Source: Oscillospiraceae bacterium (GTDB lineage Bacteria > Bacillota > Clostridia > Oscillospirales > Oscillospiraceae). From it: a stretch of DNA of 17,718 nt. Shown here in pieces: positions 8,265-15,227 of this stretch. The stretch spans positions 1 through 17,718 of the forward strand of contig SVKT01000021.1 in NCBI GenBank assembly GCA_015068335.1, in the 5' to 3' direction. A model generated the notes under the pieces. The model had not been told where the DNA came from and ran no database searches. It saw nothing but the letters and a program-made list of their open reading frames with translations. A program made the translations under genes and the position numbers. Each line of letters opens with the position of its first letter. Position 1 is the first letter of the stretch.

Positions 8265-8855
8265 TTACCAGACTTTCAGGCCGGAGAAGCCCATAAATGC
8301 CAGGGCCATCAGACCGGCGGTGACCAGAGCGATGGGGAAGCCTTCCCAACTCTTGGGATAGTCGGCAAACACCAGACGCTCACGGATGCTGGCGAACAGC
8401 ACGATGGCAACCAGGAAGCCCAGGCCGCCGGTGATGCCGTACACCACGGAGGAAATGAAGTTGTAATCGTTCTGCACGTTCAGCAGAACCACGCCCAGAA
8501 CAGCGCAGTTGGTGGTGATCAGAGGCAGATACACGCCCAGGGCGGTGTACAGAGAGGGCATAGACTTTTGCAGGAACATCTCGATGAACTGCACCAGAGA
8601 AGCGATGACCAGAATGAAGGCCACGGTCTGCATATAGCCCAGACCCAGGGGGATCAGGACGAAGTTGTTCACCGCGAAGCACACCGCGGAAGCAAGTCCC
8701 ATAACGAAGGTAACGGCCAGACCCATACCCACAGCGGTATCGATCTTCTTGGAAACGCCCAGGAAGGGGCAGATACCCAGGAACTGGGAGAAAATAAAGT
8801 TGTTTGCCAGAATGGCGCCCAGCGTGATCGCCAGAAGTTCAAAAATCTGATCCAT
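8265..8855 (-). CDS. rnfA: Rnf complex subunit RnfA (integral membrane)
   Basis: RnfA is one of two homologous, inverted membrane subunits (with RnfE) that form part of the electron and ion path of the Rnf complex. The 196-residue protein has about six membrane helices. Family signatures are LANNFIFSQFLGICPFLGVS near the N-terminus, LPLITTNCAVLGV in the middle and FASIRERL in the later part. Conserved Cys occur in GICPF and TTNCAV, the positions associated in this family with a membrane-embedded iron-sulfur centre. The start at 8855 gives the expected N-terminus. It sits 15 bases after rnfE. Confidence 0.96.
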   Translation of the reverse strand: MDQIFELLAITLGAILANNFIFSQFLGICPFLGVSKKIDTAVGMGLAVTFVMGLASAVCFAVNNFVLIPLGLGYMQTVAFILVIASLVQFIEMFLQKSMPSLYTALGVYLPLITTNCAVLGVVLLNVQNDYNFISSVVYGITGGLGFLVAIVLFASIRERLVFADYPKSWEGFPIALVTAGLMALAFMGFSGLKVW

Positions 8856-8870
8856 TCTTATTCTCCCTCC

Positions 8871-9491
8871 TTATTTCTTAGACTTGGACAGCGCCCACTG
8901 CATCAGCGCGATCAGAGCGCCCAGGACCAGGAAGCCGCCCACGGGCAGAGTCAGCATACCGGCGCCAAACTCTGCGGGGAAGATCTGGATGCCCTTCTGC
9001 TCAACGCCCAGCAGGCCGCCGCCGAAGGTGCCGTTGCCCAGGAACTCACGGATGATGCACATTGCCAGCAGGACCACGGTATAACCGATGCCCTGGAAGA
9101 TGCCGTCAAAGAAAGAGGCGCCAACGCCGTTCTTGTAGGAGAAGCCCTCGGCACGGCCCAGGATGATGCAGTTGACCACGATCAGGGGGATGAACACGCC
9201 CAGGGATTCAGCCAGAGCGGGAACAAAGGCCTGGATCAGCAGGTCGACCATCGTAACGAAACCGGCGATGACCACGATGAACATAGCGATGCGGATCTTA
9301 TCGGGGATGATTTTGCGGATGGCCGCAATGATCATATTGGACAGGGTCAGGATCACCAGAACGGCGACGCCCATACCCAGACCGTTGAAGAAGGAGGTGG
9401 TGATGGCCATGGTGGAGCACATACCCAGGACCTGCACCAGAACGGGGTTCTGGGTCAGGAGGCCTTCCATAAACTGTTTTTTCAGATTCAT
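8871..9491 (-). CDS. rnfE: Rnf complex subunit RnfE (integral membrane)
   Basis: RnfE is the RnfA homologue of opposite topology, another core membrane subunit of the ion-pumping ferredoxin:NAD+ oxidoreductase. The 206-residue protein shows NPVLVQVLGMCSTMAITTS near the N-terminus, FIPLIVVNCIILGRAE in the centre and IREFLGNGTFGGG later, all characteristic. Conserved Cys occur in GMCST and VNCII, mirroring RnfA. There are about six hydrophobic segments and a short basic C-terminus (SKSKK). The start at 9491 follows a GGAGG-type site, 18 bases after rnfG. This gene contains the only CATG word of the window (9408-9411). Confidence 0.96.
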   Translation of the reverse strand: MNLKKQFMEGLLTQNPVLVQVLGMCSTMAITTSFFNGLGMGVAVLVILTLSNMIIAAIRKIIPDKIRIAMFIVVIAGFVTMVDLLIQAFVPALAESLGVFIPLIVVNCIILGRAEGFSYKNGVGASFFDGIFQGIGYTVVLLAMCIIREFLGNGTFGGGLLGVEQKGIQIFPAEFGAGMLTLPVGGFLVLGALIALMQWALSKSKK

Positions 9492-9509
9492 ACGTCAGAT
9501 CCTCCTTTT

Positions 9510-10139
9510 TCAGCCCAACACAGCGGCCACGGCCAGCGCGGCATTCACGCCGGCGGTGACGCCCTTGGTGGACACGGTGGCGCCGCCAATGATCTCAACG
9601 TTCTTGCCGGCCACCAGTTCACCGTCCGCAGGGGTCTTGCCCTGGAACTGGTCCAGGACGCCGATGCCGGACGCGGTGGGCTCGTTCTCCATAACCTTGG
9701 AGCCGATGCCGGCGGTCTCGGAGTTCTTGACCACGGAAACGCCGGTAACGGCGCCGGCGGCATCCACGCCCACCATCATCTCGATGTTGCCCTGGGAACC
9801 GGAGGACACGATCTTCATCGCATAGCCCACGGTCTCGCCGCCGACCTGCACGCCGTACAGTTCGGTCAGTTTGCCGCCCACGGCGGCAGCCCCGGTCATC
9901 TCATCGGTCAGGTCCAGCGCCTCGGTGAAGGTGCTGTTTTCCTTATCGATGACAACTTCCTTCATTGCCTTCTGGGTCTTTTCCCAGTTGATGGCGGCGA
10001 TCTTGTCCGCGGTGATGGCGTTGACGCCGCCCAGCAGACCGGCCACCACGAGGCAGGTGGCAAAAAGTTTGACCGTCAGTTCAATGATGTACTTGGGGTC
10101 CATATTGACCTTTTCTTTGCTCTTGACTTCCGTACTCAT
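9510..10139 (-). CDS. rnfG: Rnf complex subunit RnfG (FMN-binding)
   Basis: RnfG carries a covalently bound FMN on the outer face of the membrane in the Rnf electron path. The 209-residue protein has a short polar N-terminus, one membrane helix (about 18-45) and an extracytoplasmic FMN-binding domain. That domain has GYAMKIVSSGSQG, VVKNSETAGIGSKV and a flavinylation-type motif GGATVST at 185-191. The usual motif begins with Ser or Thr before GAT; here it is Gly. Attachment of FMN requires an ApbE-type transferase, which is not encoded in the window. The start at 10139 overlaps the rnfD stop codon as ATGA, which indicates translational coupling. Confidence 0.94.
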   Translation of the reverse strand: MSTEVKSKEKVNMDPKYIIELTVKLFATCLVVAGLLGGVNAITADKIAAINWEKTQKAMKEVVIDKENSTFTEALDLTDEMTGAAAVGGKLTELYGVQVGGETVGYAMKIVSSGSQGNIEMMVGVDAAGAVTGVSVVKNSETAGIGSKVMENEPTASGIGVLDQFQGKTPADGELVAGKNVEIIGGATVSTKGVTAGVNAALAVAAVLG

Positions 10140-11152
10140 TTCGCAGCCGCCTCCTTCTTATCGGATTTCACGATACCAAAGCGGGTGGGCTTGGTATACT
10201 TGTCGATCAGAGCGGTGCAGCAGTTCATCACCATAATGGAATAGCAGACACCCTCGTTGTAGGAGCCGAAATAACGGATGAACACCGTGAACAGGCCGCA
10301 GCCGATGCCAAAGATCAACTGGCCCTTCTTGGTAACGGGGGAGGTGGCATAGTCGGTGGCCATAAAGAAGGCGCCCAGCAGCAGACCGCCGCTAAACACG
10401 CTGTACAGCATCCACTCCAAGCCGGTGCCGGCCTTGGGGAACAGGAAACTGAGAACCGCCACGGTGCCGATGTAGGCAACGGGCGTCTGCCAGTTGATGA
10501 CCTTGCGCCAGATCAGATACACGCCGCCAATGATCAGCAGCAGGGCGGAAACTTCGCCCAGAGAGCCGCCGTGCTGGCCCAGGAACACTTCCCCGATGCT
10601 GTATGCTTCCTTCAGGCCGGCCAGGTCGCCGTTTTTCAGGTAGGCCATCGGCGTGGCGCTGGCGACGATCTCAGCAGAGCCGATCAGGGGAGCCTTGCAC
10701 TTGGCGGGGTCCAGCCAGGTGGTCATAGCGCCGGCATAACTGCCCACCAGGAAGGCACGGCCTGCCAGAGCGGGGTTGACAAAGTTCTTGCCGATGCCGC
10801 CGAAGAGTTGCTTGACCACAACGATGGCGAAGAAGTCGCCGATGATGATCATCCAATAGGGGATATTGACAGGGCTGACAAACGCCAGCAGCATACCGGT
10901 GACCACCGCGGACAGATCGCCCACAGACTGGGGCTTCTTCATCACCTTGCGGTACAGCCACTCGAAGAACATACAGGCGATCACGGACACAGCCGTCAGG
11001 GTCAGCGCCTTCATTCCAAACATAAAGATGGCCCAGACCAGCGCAGGAACCATAGCCACGATCACATCCAGCATAATGGAGCGAGTGGTCTCGCTGCCGC
11101 GGATGTGGGGGTTAGAGGTGGCAATGAGTTTCAGATTCTTGTAATCGGTCAT
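10136..11152 (-). CDS. rnfD: Rnf complex subunit RnfD (membrane flavoprotein)
   Basis: RnfD is a polytopic membrane subunit that also carries covalent FMN. The 338-residue protein contains the conserved NPHIRGSETTRSIMLDV near the N-terminus, GKNFVNPALAGRAFL (about 121-135), a flavinylation motif SATPMAY (165-171, acceptor probably Thr167) and ATDYATSPVTKKGQ (265-278). About nine to ten hydrophobic segments are visible. The C-terminus ends in a short KSDKKEAAAK tail. Its start overlaps the rnfC stop as ATGA and its stop overlaps the rnfG start, so C, D and G are translationally coupled. Confidence 0.96.
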   Translation of the reverse strand: MTDYKNLKLIATSNPHIRGSETTRSIMLDVIVAMVPALVWAIFMFGMKALTLTAVSVIACMFFEWLYRKVMKKPQSVGDLSAVVTGMLLAFVSPVNIPYWMIIIGDFFAIVVVKQLFGGIGKNFVNPALAGRAFLVGSYAGAMTTWLDPAKCKAPLIGSAEIVASATPMAYLKNGDLAGLKEAYSIGEVFLGQHGGSLGEVSALLLIIGGVYLIWRKVINWQTPVAYIGTVAVLSFLFPKAGTGLEWMLYSVFSGGLLLGAFFMATDYATSPVTKKGQLIFGIGCGLFTVFIRYFGSYNEGVCYSIMVMNCCTALIDKYTKPTRFGIVKSDKKEAAAK

Positions 11153-12534
11153 TTCGTCACAGCCTCCTTCTCGGCAGCCTTGGCTTCCTCCGCGGCCTTC
11201 CTGGCCTCGGCGGCGGCCTTGTCGGCGGCAGCCTTATCCTTCACCAACTGCTTGCCGGTCTTGAACATCTGGGTCAGGTGCATACGGGCGGGGCAGGCGT
11301 AAGCGCAGGCGCCGCACTCCATACAGTCCATAATGTTGGCCTCGTTCAGTTCGTCCACCATACCCTTTTCGGCATACTGATACATAAACAGAGGTTCCAG
11401 ATGCACGGGGCAGACGGCAACGCACTTGCCGCAGCGGATGCACTGGGGATGCTCGACGGTCTGTTCCTCCTTGTCGCAGAAGGCCAGCATAGCGCCGGTG
11501 CCCTTACCCACGGGAACGTCCGCGGTGTACTGGGCCATACCCATCATCGGGCCGCCCATAATAAGTTTATAAGTACCTTCCTTCAAACCGCCGCAGGCGT
11601 CAAACACGTGGGAGATGGGCGTGCCGATGGGCACTTCCAGGTTCTTGGGCTCCACCACGCCGCTGCCCGCCACGGTCATCGTGCGGCTGATCATAGGCAT
11701 ACCCTTGGTGATGGCGCGGAAGATGGCACTGGTGGTGTTGATGTTGAACACCGCGCAGCCGATGTTGCTGGGCAGACCGCCGGGAGGCACCTGCTTGCCG
11801 GTGATGGCCTGGCAGAGTTGCTTTTCACCGCCCTGGGGGTAACGGCAGTGCAGAGGCTGCACTCTGACGGGGGCGTGCTTGGCGGCAATGACCTTATTGA
11901 GCATATCAATGCCGTTCTGCTTGTTATCCTCCACGCCGATGATGACGTTGTCCACGCCAAACATCCTGGCAAGGTAGGTGGCGCCGCCGATGATCTCCTC
12001 GGGGCGTTCCAGCATCATACGATGGTCGTCGGTCAGGTAAGGCTCGCACTCCGCGCCGTTGATGAGCACGGTGTCCACCTTGCCGATACCGCCGGAGATC
12101 TTGACGTGGGTGGGGAAGGTCGCGCCGCCCATACCGACGATGCCGGCATTCTTGACGATCTCCACCATCTCCTCGACGGTCAGCGCGTCGGGATCGGCGG
12201 GAGCGACGACTTCTTCGCTCAGTTCTTCCTGGAAATCGTTTTCGATGACGACCGCCATCATACTGCCGCCCATAGAATAGGGGCGGGGCTCAACGGCCTT
12301 GACGGTACCGGAGATGCTGGCGTGGATGGGAGCGCCCAGTCCACGGAACTCGCCGATCTTCTGACCCACCTTAACGTGGTCACCAACCTTAACAATGGGG
12401 GTGCAAGGTGCGCCGAAGTGCATCGACATCGGAATGACCACCTCTGCCGGGGGGGGCAACTGCTGGATGGCCTTTTCATTGGTCGCGGCTTTCATATCAT
12501 TGGGATGAACGCCGCCAAAGAAAGCGTGTGCCAT
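11149..12534 (-). CDS. rnfC: Rnf complex subunit RnfC (NADH-binding, FMN and iron-sulfur)
   Basis: RnfC is the cytosolic subunit that exchanges electrons with NAD(H). The 461-residue protein has an N-terminal barrel-sandwich domain (about 40-100). The Gly-rich FMN/NADH-binding segment GIVGMGGATFPTHVK lies at 131-145, and INGAECEPYLT at 158-168. Two [4Fe-4S] motifs, CIRCGKCVAVCP (365-376) and CMECGACAYACP (404-415), follow. The last 30 residues or so form an Ala/Lys/Glu-rich tail like that of RnfB. GAGGTGA lies close before the ATG at 12534. It is the first gene of the rnfCDGEAB operon, the usual clostridial order, about 100 bases downstream of the promoter. Confidence 0.97.
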   Translation of the reverse strand: MAHAFFGGVHPNDMKAATNEKAIQQLPPPAEVVIPMSMHFGAPCTPIVKVGDHVKVGQKIGEFRGLGAPIHASISGTVKAVEPRPYSMGGSMMAVVIENDFQEELSEEVVAPADPDALTVEEMVEIVKNAGIVGMGGATFPTHVKISGGIGKVDTVLINGAECEPYLTDDHRMMLERPEEIIGGATYLARMFGVDNVIIGVEDNKQNGIDMLNKVIAAKHAPVRVQPLHCRYPQGGEKQLCQAITGKQVPPGGLPSNIGCAVFNINTTSAIFRAITKGMPMISRTMTVAGSGVVEPKNLEVPIGTPISHVFDACGGLKEGTYKLIMGGPMMGMAQYTADVPVGKGTGAMLAFCDKEEQTVEHPQCIRCGKCVAVCPVHLEPLFMYQYAEKGMVDELNEANIMDCMECGACAYACPARMHLTQMFKTGKQLVKDKAAADKAAAEARKAAEEAKAAEKEAVTK

Positions 12535-12611
12535 TTCTTCACCTCATTTTTTCTCCTGACAATGTCGCCGTCCGCCCCTTTTTCCTGCCTCCGGAGCAGA
12601 AATGGACGCAC

Positions 12612-12630
12612 TATGCGACACTATCACATA
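12612..12630. promoter_or_regulatory. Operator-like dyad at the rnf transcription start
   Basis: TATGCGA (12612-12618) and TCACATA (12624-12630) form an inverted repeat with one mismatch and a 5-base centre. It begins about 10 bases downstream of the rnf -10 box, where a bound repressor would block initiation. The arms resemble a Crp/Fnr-type TGTGA half-site, but the spacing is one base short of that class. The binding protein is unknown. Confidence 0.35.
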
Positions 12631-12639
12631 CTGCACAGC

Positions 12640-12668
12640 ATTTTACACCCTCTTTCGCAAAATGTCTA
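12640..12668 (-). promoter_or_regulatory. Sigma-A promoter of the rnf operon
   Basis: Minus strand TAGACA (12663-12668), a 17-base spacer and TAAAAT (12640-12645). A leader of about 100 bases follows before rnfC. It can form a long imperfect stem using UGUCGC/GCGACA and GUCC/GGAC. Between this promoter and the divergent one at 12777 I see only T-rich sequence and no gene. Confidence 0.75.
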
Positions 12669-12776
12669 GGGCGGCGAGGATGTTTTTTCAGGAAAAATAT
12701 GTGCTTTTTTACAGTTTCTTGGCGTATGCGGCCTGTTTTTCTGTGGATTTTCCAGTCTCGTCCCTGTTCCGCGCCC

Positions 12777-12805
12777 TTGCCAATGTCGGAAAAACGTGAT
12801 ACACT
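12777..12805 (+). promoter_or_regulatory. Sigma-A promoter of the DUF975 gene
   Basis: TTGCCA (12777-12782), 17-base spacer, TACACT (12800-12805), giving a start near 12812. The leader contains a small hairpin, CCGGC-AAT-GCCGG (12821-12833) followed by TTTT, just before the GGAAGGAG ribosome binding site. The hairpin may tune expression, but it is too short to call a terminator with confidence. Confidence 0.65.
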
Positions 12806-12856
12806 ACACAAAAAATCCCGCCGGCAATGCCGGTTTTCCCCGGAAGGAGTAATTCT

Positions 12857-13669
12857 ATGGCACCCCAACTGATTCCCAGAAAACAACTGAAAGCCGAGAT
12901 GAAGGCCCTGCTGGCCGATGCGCAGGTCTCCCCCAAGGGGATGACCGCCCTGTACTATGCCGTGGCGCTGGTCATCTCTCTGGCGCTCGTCTTCGCCCCC
13001 ACGGTGGGTATCGCATCCACCTTCCTCTCGATCTTCTCCACCTTGCTCTCCACCGTTCTTTTTGCCGGCTTCACCCTGTACTGTATGGCCGTGCGCAGAA
13101 ACGAGCGGGCGGAATATCTGACGCTGTTTGACGGCTTCGCCTTTGCCGGAAAACTCATCGCCCTGTCGCTGGTCACGACCGTCCTGGTGGCGCTGTGGTC
13201 CCTGCTGTTCGTCATTCCCGGCATCGTTGCCGCTTACAGTTACCGCTTCGCGCTGTACAACCTGTATGAAAATCCGGACATCAGCGTGTTGCAGGCGCTG
13301 GATATGAGCAAGAAGCAGACCCTGGGCTACAAGGGGCAGTTGTTCTCCCTGGATCTGAGTTATCTGGGCTGGGAGATCCTGGCAACACTTCCCATCGCGG
13401 TGGAAAGCGGCCTGCTCTCCGCGGAGGCCACCGCCGCCGCCTTTTACGGCGCCGCGCAGGTGCCCGCCGAATTCGCCCTGCACTCCGCCCTGCCCGAGTG
13501 GGGCTGGGTCTTGCTGGCGGGGGTCTGGGTCCTGGTCGTGTCCCTCTTCTATCTGCCGGTCAGAACCTGCACGGAACTGGGTTACTTTGAGATCGCCAAG
13601 ATGACCTCCGGCGTGGACGCTGCCCCCGCGCAGACGGCAGACGACGGTGACGAGCAGGACAGCATCTGA
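12857..13669 (+). CDS. DUF975-type integral membrane protein
   Basis: This 270-residue membrane protein is of unknown function. It resembles the DUF975 family, common in Firmicutes. The recognisable part is the block from about 127 to 172 (SYRFALYNLYENPDIS, then ALDMSKKQTLGYKG and LFSLDLSYLGWEIL), preceded by hydrophobic helices around 33-75 and 100-128 and followed by one near 215-235. The N-terminus (RKQLKAEMKALL) is amphipathic and cytosolic; the C-terminus is acidic (ADDGDEQDSI). I chose the ATG at 12857 because GGAAGGAG lies 7 bases upstream; the frame is open to 12827. It is a single-gene unit with its own promoter and terminator, divergent from rnf. I can assign no biochemical role. 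Confidence 0.85.
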   Translation: MAPQLIPRKQLKAEMKALLADAQVSPKGMTALYYAVALVISLALVFAPTVGIASTFLSIFSTLLSTVLFAGFTLYCMAVRRNERAEYLTLFDGFAFAGKLIALSLVTTVLVALWSLLFVIPGIVAAYSYRFALYNLYENPDISVLQALDMSKKQTLGYKGQLFSLDLSYLGWEILATLPIAVESGLLSAEATAAAFYGAAQVPAEFALHSALPEWGWVLLAGVWVLVVSLFYLPVRTCTELGYFEIAKMTSGVDAAPAQTADDGDEQDSI

Positions 13670-13689
13670 CGCCTTTCATAAAGATTACG

Positions 13690-13727
13690 CCTCCCCTGCG
13701 GCATCCAGAACCGCGGGGGAGGTTTTT
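13690..13727 (+). terminator. Rho-independent terminator after the DUF975 gene
   Basis: The stem pairs 13690-13701 with 13711-13722 (CCTCCCC/GGGGAGG and GCGG/CCGC with one G-U pair) around a 9-base loop, followed by TTTTT (13723-13727). It lies about 20 bases after the stop codon. Confidence 0.93.
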
Positions 13728-13745
13728 ATTCCCGGCATAGAACCG

Positions 13746-13774
13746 TTGCCTTTTCCCGGGGCGCGTGGTATGAT
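13746..13774 (+). promoter_or_regulatory. Sigma-A promoter of the mocR-type/eamA operon
   Basis: TTGCCT (13746-13751), a 17-base spacer and consensus TATGAT (13769-13774), with a start near 13781 and a leader of about 40 bases. No convincing direct repeat of the MocR operator type was found nearby. Confidence 0.72.
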
Positions 13775-13820
13775 CCAGACAGCGGATCTCCTATCTTTTG
13801 ATAAGGTCAGGTGAGACAGA

Positions 13821-15206
13821 ATGCTGACATACCCGATGGAAGACCGGGGCGCGCTGCCCCTTTATGAATATCTGTACCGCCGCATCCGCCAGGACATTCT
13901 GGACGGCACCCTGTCCGCCGGAGAGCGCCTGCCCTCCAAACGGGCGCTGGCGGAGCATCTGCGGCTGTCGGTCATCACCGTGGAGAGCGCCTATGCCCAG
14001 TTGGAGGCTGAGGGCTATCTGTACACCCTGCCCAAGCGGGGCTTTTTCGTCTGCTCTCTGGAACGCTCTCCCGCCGCCCCGGCTGCGTCCGTCCACATCC
14101 CCGCCGAGCCGGCAGCGCCGGCGTGGCGTCTGGATCTGGGCCGCAACCAGACCGACGGCAGCCGGTTTCCCGTGGCCGCCTGGGCGCGGCTGACCCGGCA
14201 GGTGCTGTCCGAAAACACCTTTCTCGCCCCCACCGCCCACCAGGGCCTGTACGCCCTGCGAAAGGCGCTGGCCAACAACCTGCGCAACTACAAGGGTATG
14301 GCGGTCTCCCCGGAGCAGATCGTGGTGGGCGCCGGTGCGGAGTATCTGTATCTGCTGCTGGCCCAACTGCTGGGGTCGGAGGCGGTGTTTGCCGTGGAGG
14401 AGCCCGGCTACCCGAAGATCCGGCAGGTCTATCGCAAGTGCGGCATCGTGTGCCGGAGCGTTGCGCTGGACGCCCAGGGTATGGATGTGGACGCCCTGCG
14501 CGCCGCAGGCGCCAATGTGGTCCACATTTCGCCCGCGCACCACTACCCCACCGGTCTGGTCACCACCATCGGCCGGCGGCAGGCGCTGCTGCGCTGGGCG
14601 GAGGAGCAGGGCGGCACCATCATCGAGGACGACTACGACAGCGAACTGCGTTTCACCGGCCGGCCCATCCCCACCCTGCAAAGCATTGACCGCAGCGAGC
14701 GCGTCATCTATATGAACACCTTCTCCCAGACCATTTCCCCCGCGATGCGTATCGGCTTTATGGTGCTGCCGCCCCGGCTGCTGGAACGCTACCGCCGGGA
14801 ACTGGACTTTTACGCCTGCACCGTCCCGGCGCTGGAACAGCACGTGCTGACCCGGTTTCTGGAAGGCGGATTCTACGAGCAGCACCTCTCCCGGATGCGC
14901 AAGGAATACCGCTTCCGCCGCGCCGCGGTGCTGGACGCCTTCCGCAGCAGTCCTTTCGCCCACCGCATTTCCATTCAGGAGCAGGGCGCCGGTCTCCATT
15001 TCCTGCTGCGGCTGGACACGGACGAGAGTGACGAGAGCCTGCGGCAGCGGGCGGCGGAGCGCGGCGTGCGGCTGGGCTTCCTGACGGAATACGCCGCCGT
15101 TCCCCAACCGGAGCAGGCCCACACGCTGGTGGTGAACTACGCCAGCCTGACCCCGGAACGGCTGACGGAAGCGATGGCGCTGCTGGCAGAATTGTTCCTT
15201 GACTGA
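13821..15206 (+). CDS. MocR/PdxR-family transcriptional regulator (GntR HTH plus aminotransferase-like domain)
   Basis: The 461-residue protein has the two-part MocR layout. A GntR winged helix (about 12-78: PLYEYLYRRIRQDILDG, GERLPSKRALAEHL, ESAYAQLEAEGYLY) is joined by a Pro/Ala-rich linker (83-100) to a fold-type I aminotransferase domain. In that domain the phosphate and substrate region (SPAHHYPTG, 237-245), the Asp that contacts the PLP ring nitrogen (EDDYDSE, 269-275) and the late Arg (310) are present. The expected Schiff-base Lys in TFSKT is Gln303 (codon CAG). It may therefore not hold PLP covalently. Such regulators usually control PLP, amino-acid or amine metabolism, often including a neighbouring gene; here an exporter follows after 21 bases. 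The start at 13821 has AGGTGA 6 bases upstream. Confidence 0.92.
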   Translation: MLTYPMEDRGALPLYEYLYRRIRQDILDGTLSAGERLPSKRALAEHLRLSVITVESAYAQLEAEGYLYTLPKRGFFVCSLERSPAAPAASVHIPAEPAAPAWRLDLGRNQTDGSRFPVAAWARLTRQVLSENTFLAPTAHQGLYALRKALANNLRNYKGMAVSPEQIVVGAGAEYLYLLLAQLLGSEAVFAVEEPGYPKIRQVYRKCGIVCRSVALDAQGMDVDALRAAGANVVHISPAHHYPTGLVTTIGRRQALLRWAEEQGGTIIEDDYDSELRFTGRPIPTLQSIDRSERVIYMNTFSQTISPAMRIGFMVLPPRLLERYRRELDFYACTVPALEQHVLTRFLEGGFYEQHLSRMRKEYRFRRAAVLDAFRSSPFAHRISIQEQGAGLHFLLRLDTDESDESLRQRAAERGVRLGFLTEYAAVPQPEQAHTLVVNYASLTPERLTEAMALLAELFLD

Positions 15207-15227
15207 CCGATCATCGGAGGTGACACA

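Noticed and set aside
7965..10244. 759-codon plus-strand open frame opposite the rnf genes
   Set aside because: Antisense shadow with repeated HGDG/NAG-type strings; crosses four real genes and their ribosome sites.
11278..12669. 463-codon plus-strand open frame opposite rnfC
   Set aside because: Antisense shadow of rnfC that also runs through the rnf promoter; no family resemblance.
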